A stretch of DNA of 64,000 nt from an uncultured Pelagimonas sp. GTDB lineage: Bacteria; Pseudomonadota; Alphaproteobacteria; Rhodobacterales; Rhodobacteraceae. A program made the translations under genes and the position numbers. The stretch lies in the NCBI GenBank assembly GCA_947499735.1, contig CANMPP010000001.1, forward strand, positions 434,001-498,000, in the 5' to 3' direction. The notes under the pieces were generated by a model that did not search any database, was not told the DNA's origin, and saw only the letters and a list, made by a program, of their open reading frames with translations. Below are positions 1 to 8,040 of the stretch, piece by piece. Within the stretch, counting starts at the first letter, position 1. Every line of letters begins with the position of its first letter.

Positions 1-26
1 CCTCCGCGGTGGATTGAGCGAATTTA

Positions 27-87
27 GGCGCGGTTCACTTGGCTTGAGATTAGCGGCGCGATGGGGTTATGTGAACCAAACCGCGCC
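27..87. repeat. Imperfect inverted repeat upstream of the ECF sigma gene
   Basis: The left arm GGCGCGGTTCAC (27-38) is matched on the right by GTGAACC-AAA-CCGCGCC (71-87), which is its complement interrupted by three A residues. The loop is about 32 nt. It could be a regulatory dyad or a leader hairpin for the sigma operon. It supports placing the sigma start downstream of 87. Confidence 0.4.
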
Positions 88-123
88 ACAATGCGGAACC
101 TGAAACGGATGCCATTTGACACG

Positions 124-708
124 ATGAACAGTTGTGACGATGACGCGCTTTTGGCGCAATATGCTCAGGGGCAACCCGAAGCTGCCCGGGAGTTGAACCG
201 GCGTTTTACCCCTTTGGTTTTTGCACATGCCTGCCGTTTGTTGGGCGGGGATCGCGCAGAAGCAGAAGATATCACGCAAGAGGCGATGCTACGCCTGTGG
301 CGTGCAGCGCCAGGTTGGCGGGCCGGAGAAGCCAAGCCGCGCACCTGGTTATATAAAGTAACGGCCAATTTGTGCATTGATCGATTGCGTAAAAGACGCG
401 GTGGAATGGCCGATATCGATGACATAGCAGAGCCAGCAGATGATGCGCCATCTGTAGAGCGTAAAATGCAGATGTCAGAACGCGCGGCGGCATTGCAAAA
501 TGCGTTGCAACAGCTGCCTGACCGGCAAAGGCAAGCCGTGGTTTTGCGCCACATTGAGGGGCACACTAACCCCGAAATTGCCGACATAATGGATATCGGT
601 GTGCGCGCCGTAGAAAGTTTAACAGCACGGGGCAAACGGGCCCTGGAGACGCTTCTGATTGGACAGAAAGATGTATTGGGAATTGATGGCGAAGGGGATC
701 AAAGATGA
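124..708 (+). CDS. ECF-type RNA polymerase sigma factor
   Basis: A 194-aa sigma-70 family protein of the extracytoplasmic-function type that would direct RNA polymerase to a small regulon. Region 2 is seen at roughly residues 25-90, with the DRAEAEDITQEAMLRLW core-binding helix and a basic RLRKRRG linker. Region 4 follows with RQRQAVVLRHIEGHTNPEIA and a helix-turn-helix ending in an ESL..RGKRAL segment. Earlier in-frame ATGs exist at 61, 91 and 109. The start at 124 was chosen because the protein then begins just ahead of the conserved DDALL..YA segment; no start has a strong ribosome site. Its stop overlaps the next gene (ATGA, 705-708), so the two are probably translationally coupled. The family is sure; the inducing signal is unknown, though the third gene suggests envelope or metal stress. 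Confidence 0.9.
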   Translation: MNSCDDDALLAQYAQGQPEAARELNRRFTPLVFAHACRLLGGDRAEAEDITQEAMLRLWRAAPGWRAGEAKPRTWLYKVTANLCIDRLRKRRGGMADIDDIAEPADDAPSVERKMQMSERAAALQNALQQLPDRQRQAVVLRHIEGHTNPEIADIMDIGVRAVESLTARGKRALETLLIGQKDVLGIDGEGDQR

Positions 709-1085
709 GTGAGAAGGGAAAAGCTTGCGAACTTGATGCGTTTTTTGATGCGTTTAAAGCAGACGCGCCCCAACCTGATGCGGATTTCTTAGACCGTATG
801 GACATGCTGGCCTTGTCGGAAATGCCAGTGCAATCCGAAGATCTGCCGATCCTGAACACGATTCAGTCTCATTCAGCGGGTAGAACGATCTTGGAGCGCG
901 TTTTAGACATGCTGGGTGGCTGGACTGGAGCTGGCGGTTTGGCATCAGCGTGTGCGCTGGGTGTTGTGATCGGGTTGAATGCTACCTCAGGTGTGGCCGG
1001 GATTTCCGACGTAGATACGGCAAATTACAGCACGTATGGAATTGGGCTGCTCGAAGAGTTCGAAACAGCCCTGCTTTTGGAGTGA
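705..1085 (+). CDS. Small membrane protein coupled to the ECF sigma factor (possible anti-sigma)
   Basis: A 126-aa protein starting in the ATGA overlap with the sigma gene. It has an acidic N-terminal half and one hydrophobic segment at about residues 75-97 (AGGLASACALGVVIGL), then a short acidic tail, so a single-pass membrane protein is likely. I recognise no catalytic domain. Its position directly after a sigma factor and before a periplasmic sensor suggests an anti-sigma or sigma-associated role. That is inference from context; no zinc-binding HxxxCxxC motif is visible. Confidence 0.6.
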   Translation: MSEKGKACELDAFFDAFKADAPQPDADFLDRMDMLALSEMPVQSEDLPILNTIQSHSAGRTILERVLDMLGGWTGAGGLASACALGVVIGLNATSGVAGISDVDTANYSTYGIGLLEEFETALLLE

Positions 1086-1088
1086 CGC

Positions 1089-1598
1089 ATGTCTGAGCAA
1101 AATAAAACCCAAATGTCTTGGCGTCTGCGTACCCTGCTTTATACATCTCTTGCCGTGAACCTTTTGGTGCTCGGTATAGGTGCAGGTATTCTTGCTCAGG
1201 GAGGCCCCAAGCCTGAACCCAACAATGGGGCAGAGCGTGGTGGGACCGCATACATACGTGCATTGGATCCTGAACAACGAGATGCGTTGCGCAAGCAATT
1301 GCGAAATCGTTTTGATGGCGAACAAGGTATTGGTGGGCGGCAAGATCGTGATCGGGGTCAAATCTATCTGGATATAGTCGCTGCGATGAAAGCTGATCCT
1401 TTTGACCGAGAAGCGTTAATCGAAATTTTTGATGATCAAACAGATCACAATGCCGAACGGATACGCAGAGGTCAGAACGAGTTGCGCGATTTCATCCTAT
1501 CAATGGATGATGATGCTCGCATAGCTTTTGCCGATCGTTTGGCAGCAGATATAGAGGCGAAATCGCAAAGACGTCCTATAGAACCGCCGCGGGATTGA
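1089..1598 (+). CDS. Periplasmic heavy-metal sensor / Spy-CpxP-like protein
   Basis: A 169-aa protein with an N-terminal membrane anchor or uncleaved signal (about residues 13-33, LLYTSLAVNLLVLGIGAGIL). The rest is a charged, helical periplasmic domain rich in Arg, Asp and Glu, typical of the Metal_resist/Spy-like family: ALDPEQRDALRKQLRNRF, then a second helical block with NELRDFILSMDDDARIAFADRL. It lies 3 nt after the preceding gene, so the sigma factor, membrane protein and periplasmic sensor form one operon. This is a common alphaproteobacterial arrangement in which the periplasmic protein probably feeds envelope-stress information to the sigma factor. A terminator follows directly. Confidence 0.75.
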   Translation: MSEQNKTQMSWRLRTLLYTSLAVNLLVLGIGAGILAQGGPKPEPNNGAERGGTAYIRALDPEQRDALRKQLRNRFDGEQGIGGRQDRDRGQIYLDIVAAMKADPFDREALIEIFDDQTDHNAERIRRGQNELRDFILSMDDDARIAFADRLAADIEAKSQRRPIEPPRD

Positions 1599-1613
1599 TA
1601 TCTGTTCAGAAAA

Positions 1614-1645
1614 TAAAAAACAGGCCGCTATGGCCTGTTTTTCTC
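1614..1645. terminator. Bidirectional intrinsic terminator
   Basis: The hairpin ACAGGCC-GCTA-TGGCCTGT is flanked by an A-run on the left and a T-run on the right. It can therefore end both the sigma operon (+) and the convergent pleD-like gene (-). Confidence 0.85.
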
Positions 1646-1669
1646 TGTCTTGACCTAACTTAGGGGACA

Positions 1670-3115
1670 TTAGGCGCTGGATGGTAGGTCGCACAGGCTT
1701 TTGACGATTGTGGTTGCAGACACTTGTGCTGCCTCTATGTCGCTCTCGTCATCTTTTCCAAGGAGAGCCTGATTTTTCCCGGCGGCTTTGGCCTGATAAA
1801 GGGCGGCATCGGCGATATCAATCAACGCTTGAGACGTCTGACCAGCATTCGGTTCACACATGGCAATCCCAACACTTATCGTGACGGGAACCGCGTACCC
1901 ATTCGGCAAACGGACGCTTAGCTGTTCAACGCATTTCACCAAACGTTCCGCGGTGTTCATGGCCGCATCTGTATCAGAATCGGGCAGTGTGATGACGAAC
2001 TCTTCACCGCCCAGACGCGCAACCAGATCGGCGGCTCTTAAATTGTTGGACAGGGCCTGTGCCACTTCCACCAGAACTTTATCGCCAAACGGGTGGCCAT
2101 AGACATCATTGATGTTCTTAAAGTTATCGAGATCCAGCAACAGAACCGCAAAGCTGCGATCTTTGATCTGGCTGGTCTCTAGCGTCCGATTGAGATGCGG
2201 CATGGCATAGCGTCGGTTATACAAGCCCGTCAGAGGATCTGTGACAGCAGCGCGCAAACCGTTTTGCATATCGTCGAGCAAACGATCCGCCGTTAACTTG
2301 CGTGCAATTTGCTTTTCAAGCCGCAAGGCCAATTCATCAGGATCTGGACCCTGACTTAGCAAATCATTCGCCCCAAGATCCAAGGCCGCTGCAGCGGTTT
2401 GTCGTTGATGCGCATGCGCGATGTAAATGACTGCGGAACGCCGTGTCGTACTGTTTGAGCGTAAACGCGACAATAGTTCCAAACCTGCGCCGCCCGGCTC
2501 ATCTGCGCCCTCGGAAATGACAAAAACATCGGGTGGGTTTGCACCACGTAATGCAGATTCGGGATCCATTTTCACAATTTCATCGGGAACCAACGCACGA
2601 ACACGAACCAGATCTCTATAGCAGGCCAGATTTTTATCTAAGCTGACATAACCGATACGGACGCTTGGACGAAATGCGGGGGCGTCTTCGGCCATTCCTA
2701 GGGCGCGCCGCGTGTCTTCGCGCAAGCGAAGTTCCGATTCGGCATCACTGGCGCGTAAGAGAGAGCGCAATCGGGCAAAAAGTACGAGATCATCAAGCGG
2801 TTCAGATAAGACATCATCAGCGCCTGCTTGAAGTGCGCTGACACGATTGTCTTTGTCCGCACCATCATAGAGCAAGATGATTGGTGTATCTTTACTGGTT
2901 TCTTCGGACCGCATCGCCGAACAGAATGTTTTGCCATCCATGTCAGGCAGGCTTGCTGCGCAGATAACAAGATCTGGTTTTTGCCAGCGGACGGTATCAA
3001 GAGCTGCTTGACCTGCTTCTGCTTGGATGACGTCGTAATAGGCTGAACTTAACTTGACGCGCATCAAGATACGATTGGTCGCGACACCGTCGACAATCAA
3101 TATTCTTGCTGTCAT
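1670..3115 (-). CDS. pleD: PleD-like diguanylate cyclase with two receiver domains
   Basis: A 481-aa REC-REC-GGDEF protein that would make c-di-GMP from two GTP. The start at 3115 was chosen over 3151 because GGAGG sits 8 nt upstream and the protein then begins MTARILIVD like PleD. The GGDEF domain is complete: signature GGEEF, an upstream LLDLDNFKNIND metal-binding segment, and a product-inhibition RxxD site (RAAD) five residues before GGEEF. The first receiver is degenerate. At the positions equivalent to PleD Asp53, Asp10 and Lys105 it has Ala53, Gly10 and Glu105, so classical phosphorylation should not occur there. A DUF3572 gene lies divergently upstream, the usual alphaproteobacterial neighbour. 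No divK is present. The fold assignment is certain; the mode of activation is not. Confidence 0.92.
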   Translation of the reverse strand: MTARILIVDGVATNRILMRVKLSSAYYDVIQAEAGQAALDTVRWQKPDLVICAASLPDMDGKTFCSAMRSEETSKDTPIILLYDGADKDNRVSALQAGADDVLSEPLDDLVLFARLRSLLRASDAESELRLREDTRRALGMAEDAPAFRPSVRIGYVSLDKNLACYRDLVRVRALVPDEIVKMDPESALRGANPPDVFVISEGADEPGGAGLELLSRLRSNSTTRRSAVIYIAHAHQRQTAAAALDLGANDLLSQGPDPDELALRLEKQIARKLTADRLLDDMQNGLRAAVTDPLTGLYNRRYAMPHLNRTLETSQIKDRSFAVLLLDLDNFKNINDVYGHPFGDKVLVEVAQALSNNLRAADLVARLGGEEFVITLPDSDTDAAMNTAERLVKCVEQLSVRLPNGYAVPVTISVGIAMCEPNAGQTSQALIDIADAALYQAKAAGKNQALLGKDDESDIEAAQVSATTIVKSLCDLPSSA

Positions 3116-3223
3116 ATCTTTGGCCTCCAGCCCTTTGCAAAATGTGGGCATTACTCGTCACGAGATCGTTTCCAGCAGGGTGGCGACTCTTGGTTAAAGA
3201 AACCTTTCTGGAGATCGTTAAAA

Positions 3224-3508
3224 ATGAGTCTTTCTTCATCGTCCGCTGAGGTGATCGCGGTTCAAGCGGTGGCTTGGTTGGCTGGTCATGATGAGCTTTT
3301 ACAGGTGTTTATGGGTGCAACTGGTGCGGGAGAGGACACGTTTCGACAATCTGTTGAAGATGTGGATTTTCAGGCATCGGTTCTGGATTTTATCTTAATG
3401 GACGATGATTGGGTGCGGCAATTTTGTGATGCGACGCGAATCCCTTATGAGATGTTATTCAAAGTGCGACAGGTCTTGTCTGGTGGCGCGGATGTACATT
3501 GGACATGA
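3224..3508 (+). CDS. DUF3572 family protein
   Basis: A 94-aa, acidic, helical protein of the DUF3572 family, known mainly from alphaproteobacteria, where it commonly sits beside pleD as here. A recognisable segment is AVAWLAGHDELLQVFMGATG near residues 15-35. No catalytic residues or membrane segments are seen, and its function is unknown. GGAG lies about 10 nt before the ATG. Its stop overlaps the start of the HAD phosphatase gene (ATGA, 3505-3508), so the two are co-translated. Confidence 0.85.
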   Translation: MSLSSSSAEVIAVQAVAWLAGHDELLQVFMGATGAGEDTFRQSVEDVDFQASVLDFILMDDDWVRQFCDATRIPYEMLFKVRQVLSGGADVHWT

Positions 3509-4230
3509 GTATGAAAGCACAAACGAACTTGGATGGCCCGGTTTCGGCGGTGTTTTTCGATAAAGATGGCACGCTGTTTCAATTTGCAGATACATGGGAC
3601 GTCTGGGCCGCAGAGCAATTGAAACGATTGTCGGCTGGAGATTCCCAACGTCTGAAAGATCTGGCAAAGTCGATTGACTACGATCTGGATAGGCAGCGTT
3701 TTTTGCCCACCAGTGTCGCCATTGCGGGAACGAACATGGAAGTGGCTGAATGTTTTGCCCAAGTATTGCACGATCAATCAGCGTCTGACATCGAACGTGA
3801 ACTTAGCGAACAAGCCCAGTCTGTCATGCCGTCACAAGTTGTGGAACTTGCGCCATTCATTGATGACCTGAGACAGCAGGGTTTTCTAATTGGCCTTATC
3901 ACAAATGATAGCGAACAGGCTGCGCGTGCGCAGCTGATGACCTGCCACTGCGTGGATAAATTCGATTTTATTGCGGGTTATGATAGCGGGTATGGTGCCA
4001 AACCGTCGGCAGAACCGTTATTGCATGCAGCCCGAAAACTGAATGTTGATCCGCAAAAATGCATTATGGTGGGGGATAGTGCCCATGATTTAATCGCAGC
4101 AAAGAATGCTGGTATGAAAGCAATTGGTGTATTGACTGGTTTGGCAAAGGAAAAGGAATTGGCTTTAATTGCGGATGCCGTTTTGCCTTCTATTGCTGGA
4201 CTTTCAGAATGGATAGATAAAAACTCATAA
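3505..4230 (+). CDS. HAD-superfamily hydrolase, phosphoglycolate-phosphatase-like
   Basis: A 241-aa haloacid-dehalogenase-type phosphatase. Motif I is FFDKDGTL (nucleophile Asp and acid/base Asp), motif II is LITNDS, the motif III lysine is in GAKPSAEP, and motif IV is MVGDSAHD. The long helical cap between motifs I and II fits subclass I (Gph/PGP-like). The substrate cannot be told from sequence; phosphoglycolate is the usual automatic label. The ATG at 3505 lies in the ATGA overlap with DUF3572; a TTG two codons upstream is less likely. No terminator is evident downstream. Confidence 0.85.
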   Translation: MSMKAQTNLDGPVSAVFFDKDGTLFQFADTWDVWAAEQLKRLSAGDSQRLKDLAKSIDYDLDRQRFLPTSVAIAGTNMEVAECFAQVLHDQSASDIERELSEQAQSVMPSQVVELAPFIDDLRQQGFLIGLITNDSEQAARAQLMTCHCVDKFDFIAGYDSGYGAKPSAEPLLHAARKLNVDPQKCIMVGDSAHDLIAAKNAGMKAIGVLTGLAKEKELALIADAVLPSIAGLSEWIDKNS

Positions 4231-4351
4231 AAACAAACGCTCCAAAATCTTTTTCTCTTAACGCCCTAAATTCCTGTTCAATTCGAAATATTACGGGATT
4301 TTAAACTTCGCCATGGGACGGTAGTCAGGTGAGTGGATGGGCGATTTTACG

Positions 4352-4957
4352 ATGCATGGTTTGATTTTACGTACATTGCAGAGATTTCTATGGGATACCT
4401 ACGGTCCCGAAGTATGGTGCGATATCGCACGTGCTTCTGATCTGCGGTTTTCGGAATTCGAAGCCATGCTAACCTATGATGCCGCTCTTTTCGGGGACGT
4501 TTTATGTGCCATGGAAAAAGAGCTTGGGCGCAAGCGTGAAACCATATTGGAAGATGTCGGAACATATCTGGTGTCTCATACCAATAATGAACGACTGCGC
4601 CGTCTGCTGCGCTTTGGTGGGAATGATTTTATCGATTTTTTGCACTCTCTCGATGATTTGCCAGGGCGCACAAAGCTGGCGGTCCCAGATTTGATTTTGC
4701 CGGAATTAGAGCTGAACGAAAACGGGAAGAATGAATTCACCCTCAGTGTGTGCGGGCCGATTGCAGGCTTTGCTCATGTTCTGGTTGGTGTCTTACGTGC
4801 GATGGCCGATGATTATGGTGCTTTGGTTCTTCTTGAATTCGAAGGAACGATTCAAGATTGTGAAACCATTACGATGTCCGTGGTTGAAGCCGATTATGCC
4901 GAAGGGCGCGAGTTTCTTTTAGCAGCGCCTATGCAGCGCACTGGTGTGTCATCGTGA
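4352..4957 (+). CDS. H-NOX (heme-NO-binding) family protein lacking the heme ligand
   Basis: A 201-aa protein aligning along its whole length with H-NOX domains: N-terminal MHGLILRTLQRFL, then a helical subdomain, then FLHSLDDL and a C-terminal alpha/beta part. Bacterial H-NOX proteins normally bind heme through a His near residue 102-105 and a YxSxR motif near 131-135. Here the aligned His is Pro104, and the motif reads T-L-S-V-C (residues 130-134), keeping only Ser. A His six residues before Pro104 is out of register. Classical heme binding is therefore doubtful. The start at 4352 fits the family N-terminus; an ATG at 4337 adds five residues and has a better ribosome site. The stop overlaps the GTG of the downstream GGDEF gene. 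Confidence 0.85.
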   Translation: MHGLILRTLQRFLWDTYGPEVWCDIARASDLRFSEFEAMLTYDAALFGDVLCAMEKELGRKRETILEDVGTYLVSHTNNERLRRLLRFGGNDFIDFLHSLDDLPGRTKLAVPDLILPELELNENGKNEFTLSVCGPIAGFAHVLVGVLRAMADDYGALVLLEFEGTIQDCETITMSVVEADYAEGREFLLAAPMQRTGVSS

Positions 4958-5955
4958 CGATTGAGCGCGGAATAACGGATTACTTTTCGTCAATGCTGGA
5001 TACGCTGTGTCCTATGCATGTGCGCTTGGGGAAAGATGGGCAGATTTTACATGCTGGCCCCACTGTGACAAAAATCCTTGGCGTAAAGAACGTTGATGGA
5101 TTGCTGTTTTTGGACAAATTCGAAATTCTGCGCCCCCGTTCGGTAAAGACCTTCGCCAACCTTCGGGACTATGCTGGGAAAAAACTGCATTTGCAGCTTC
5201 TGGATGATGATAAAACGCAATTGAAAGCCGTCGTCGCGAATTTTCCTGATGGTACAGCGATCGTGAACTTGTCGTTCGGCATCCATGTCTTGGATGCCGT
5301 GGTGGATTTTTCCCTGACCAGCACAGATTTCGCCCCGACGGATCTGGCGATGGAGATGCTCTATATCGTTGAAGCCAAGTCAGCAGCGATGGAAGAAACC
5401 CGTATGCTGAATAATCGTCTGCAAGGCGCTAAAATGGCTGCGGAACGACGTGCAGATACCGATACTTTGACTGGTTTGCGCAATCGACGCGCCTTAAATA
5501 CCGCTTTGGAGCACGCGATCGCGGCCAAGCACCCTTTTTCGCTGTTACGTGTCGACCTGGACTATTTCAAACAAATCAATGACGGACATGGTCATGCTGT
5601 CGGTGATTTCGTCTTACAACAGGCCTCACAGATTATGCAGAGCCTGGCGAGAAAAGAAGATCTTGTTGCGCGCGTCGGTGGCGATGAATTTGTTATCCTG
5701 CTGCACGGAGTGAGTCGTAAGTCCAGAATTATCCAAATCTCGCAGGATATTATCTCATATCTTGAAAATGAAATTGTTCATAGAAATGAACGCCTTAAAG
5801 TGTCTGCGAGTATTGGCATTTCGTCCGTTTTGAAAGCTGGAAAAACGGCGGATGACCTGTTGGAAGAGGCGGATATCGCTCTTTATGGATCCAAACGGGC
5901 CGGGCGTGCACGCTATACTTTTTTCAAGCCGGGAATGTCATTGGGGGAACCTTAG
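4954..5955 (+). CDS. Diguanylate cyclase with N-terminal H-NOX-associated (PAS-like) domain
   Basis: A 333-aa protein. Residues about 1-130 resemble the heme-NO-binding-associated (HNOBA) PAS-like domain found in H-NOX partners, including the FEILRPRS segment. A helix likely to be coiled-coil spans about 135-170. The GGDEF domain has DTLTGLRNRRAL, VDLDYFKQIND and an intact GGDEF signature, with an RxxD inhibitory site (RKED) five residues before it. It should make c-di-GMP. The GTG start at 4954 overlaps the stop of the H-NOX-like gene (GTGA), so the two proteins are made together and probably form a complex in which the H-NOX-like protein controls cyclase output. Similar pairs are known from Roseobacter-group bacteria. 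Confidence 0.9.
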   Translation: MTIERGITDYFSSMLDTLCPMHVRLGKDGQILHAGPTVTKILGVKNVDGLLFLDKFEILRPRSVKTFANLRDYAGKKLHLQLLDDDKTQLKAVVANFPDGTAIVNLSFGIHVLDAVVDFSLTSTDFAPTDLAMEMLYIVEAKSAAMEETRMLNNRLQGAKMAAERRADTDTLTGLRNRRALNTALEHAIAAKHPFSLLRVDLDYFKQINDGHGHAVGDFVLQQASQIMQSLARKEDLVARVGGDEFVILLHGVSRKSRIIQISQDIISYLENEIVHRNERLKVSASIGISSVLKAGKTADDLLEEADIALYGSKRAGRARYTFFKPGMSLGEP

Positions 5956-6112
5956 GGTAACCAACAGACCATAGCGTGGTCAGAGGTCCTAAGCCTGAAC
6001 ACGGTGCTGAACCGTAAATTTGATCTAAAAAAGCGTAAAAATAAAAATGCAAAATTTTCTTGTTCAGGGTCTTGAACCCTGCTCAGGGTCCGCGTAAACA
6101 GCCCCTCACAGT

Positions 6113-6187
6113 TGGGATGTAGCCAAGTGGTAAGGCAACTGTTTTTGGTACAGTGTACCGTAGGTTCGAATCCTACCATCCCAGCCA
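6113..6187 (+). tRNA. tRNA-Gln (anticodon UUG)
   Basis: The acceptor stem TGGGATG pairs with CATCCCA. The anticodon stem ACTGT/ACAGT encloses loop TTTTGGT, giving anticodon TTG. The T-arm GGTTCGAATCC and an encoded CCA end are present. No integration or duplicated attachment site is seen next to it. Confidence 0.96.
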
Positions 6188-6436
6188 TTTCAAATCATAC
6201 CGTGTTAAAATCGAAAACGGATCGTTATCCTTAAGAGATGCTCAGTTGTATCTTGATCGCTGGGTAATTGGGCGTGCCGATATAGGATATCGCACCATTG
6301 AAATGGATCTCATACCTTTTCAGCAAGTAGGTCACTTTGATAAGCAAATAGCATGAAACGAGTCGCAACACGCTATCAGACCTTCTTTTGAATCTGTCTT
6401 GTTGGACTCGTGCGATGCGATCAATGGAAAGCTGTC

Positions 6437-7864
6437 ATGTTTCTCGGACTGGATCTTGGCACATCGGGTGTCAAAGCGCTTCTTATAAATGAGGCACAGG
6501 TTGTTGTTGCACAAGGGAGCAGTCCATTGTCGCTGCAACGCCCCCGCCCAAATTGGGCAGAGCAGGACCCTCAATCATGGATCAACGCTGCGTCCTTGGC
6601 CATCGCTCAGGTGCGTGCATCTGCTCCTAATGAATTTCGCAGCCTACAGGCTATTGGCCTATCGGGGCAAATGCATGGTGCCACGCTGCTTGATGGGTCC
6701 GATAAACCGTTAAGACCTGCGATTCTTTGGAATGATGGCCGCGCAGATGCAGAATGTGATATTTTGGAACGTCGTGCAGATTTCCGCGACATTGCAGGCA
6801 ATGTCGTTATGGCGGGTTTTACCGCGCCAAAGCTCGAATGGGTGCGGCGTAACGAGCCAGAGATTTTCAAAGAAACGCGCAAAGTACTTTTACCGAAGGA
6901 CTATCTAAACCTCTGGCTGACAGGGCGACATATGTCGGAAATGTCGGATGCGGCGGGCACGCTCTGGCTGGATGTGGCTAAAAGAGGGTGGAGTGATGAT
7001 TTGCTGGCTGCCACCGGGCTGACTCGCGATCATATGCCCGATCTTGTGGAGGGATCCGAGCAAGCGGGCATGTTGCGGGCCGAATTGGCCGCTGAATGGG
7101 GTGTTCAATCCGTCAGCGTTGCGGGTGGCGCTGGCGATAATGCCGCGACGGCCTGTGGGTTGGGTATGACATCACCTGGTGATGCCTTTGTTTCGATTGG
7201 GACATCTGGTGTTTTGTTTACGGTCAGCGATCATTTTGCACCAAACACACAAAACGCAGTGCATAGTTTTTGTCACGCGATCCCAGACACATGGCATCAA
7301 ATGGGGGTTATTCTTTCTGCAGCTGATAGCTTAAATTGGCTTGCGCAGCTGACCGGGAAAACACCGTCTGCTTTGACTGATTTAATTGACGACGTGCCGC
7401 ACAAGCCATCACCCATAACTTTTTTGCCCTACCTCTCGGGGGAGCGGACACCGCATAACGCACCGAATGCAAGCGGTAGCTTCTTGGGGCTTAAGCGGGA
7501 TCATGGGGCTATGGAGATGGCGCAGGCGGTTTTAGAGGGCGTCGCATTTGCGCTGAATGACTGTCGCGTAGCGATGGCAAAGGGCAGCGCAGAACTGTCA
7601 TCGGCATGGGTTGCTGGCGGGGGCAGTAAGTCCAAGGCATGGTTGAATATTATTGCCGCAGCAACCGGTTTAACATTGAAAATTCCAGAAACTGGGGCTC
7701 AGGGCGCGGCGCTGGGGGCGGCACGTTTGGCGATGGCATCCGTGGGGCGAACGGATGCGTTTTTGTCGCCGGGAATGTCAGAAGCGATCGCGTCAAATCA
7801 AGAATTGGCGGATGCCTATATCGAACGTATCGAATATTTTCGATCTGTATATCCAAAACTCTAA
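6437..7864 (+). CDS. xylB: Xylulokinase
   Basis: A 475-aa FGGY-family sugar kinase, the expected length for XylB, which phosphorylates D-xylulose with ATP to feed the pentose phosphate pathway. Visible motifs are the N-terminal phosphate-binding LGLDLGTSGVKALL, GLSGQMHGA and ILWNDGRADAEC (substrate loop), GGAGDNAATACGLG, and an ATP-binding GGGSKSKAWLNI near the C-terminus. The ATG at 6437 gives the family N-terminus; an ATG nine codons earlier is disfavoured. No xylA, xylose transporter or regulator is adjacent, so it stands alone here. XylB is the best fit among FGGY kinases. Confidence 0.92.
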   Translation: MFLGLDLGTSGVKALLINEAQVVVAQGSSPLSLQRPRPNWAEQDPQSWINAASLAIAQVRASAPNEFRSLQAIGLSGQMHGATLLDGSDKPLRPAILWNDGRADAECDILERRADFRDIAGNVVMAGFTAPKLEWVRRNEPEIFKETRKVLLPKDYLNLWLTGRHMSEMSDAAGTLWLDVAKRGWSDDLLAATGLTRDHMPDLVEGSEQAGMLRAELAAEWGVQSVSVAGGAGDNAATACGLGMTSPGDAFVSIGTSGVLFTVSDHFAPNTQNAVHSFCHAIPDTWHQMGVILSAADSLNWLAQLTGKTPSALTDLIDDVPHKPSPITFLPYLSGERTPHNAPNASGSFLGLKRDHGAMEMAQAVLEGVAFALNDCRVAMAKGSAELSSAWVAGGGSKSKAWLNIIAAATGLTLKIPETGAQGAALGAARLAMASVGRTDAFLSPGMSEAIASNQELADAYIERIEYFRSVYPKL

Positions 7865-8040
7865 TGCGGCAGTGAAGCAAAGGACATTTGTTCGCTGCGC
7901 GGGCGCTGTTTGCGCCAATTTGGGCGGCGGGCATTCTGGGCGTGCCAAAAGACGCGGCATAGTTTCCAAATTTAGGTGTCTCGTTTTCAGGCAGCGGTAA
8001 AAAATTGGATCGCGTGGCAAACTTGGGGCATGCTCGCGGG

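Noticed and set aside
5952-6188. Minus-strand open frame beginning MAGMVGFEPTV
   Set aside because: It is the complement of tRNA-Gln; MVGFEP-type proteins are a known artefact of tRNA T-arm sequences.
6188-6436. Plus-strand frame continuing out of tRNA-Gln (about 50 codons) as a possible integrase remnant
   Set aside because: No recognisable integrase motif and no duplicated tRNA end were found.
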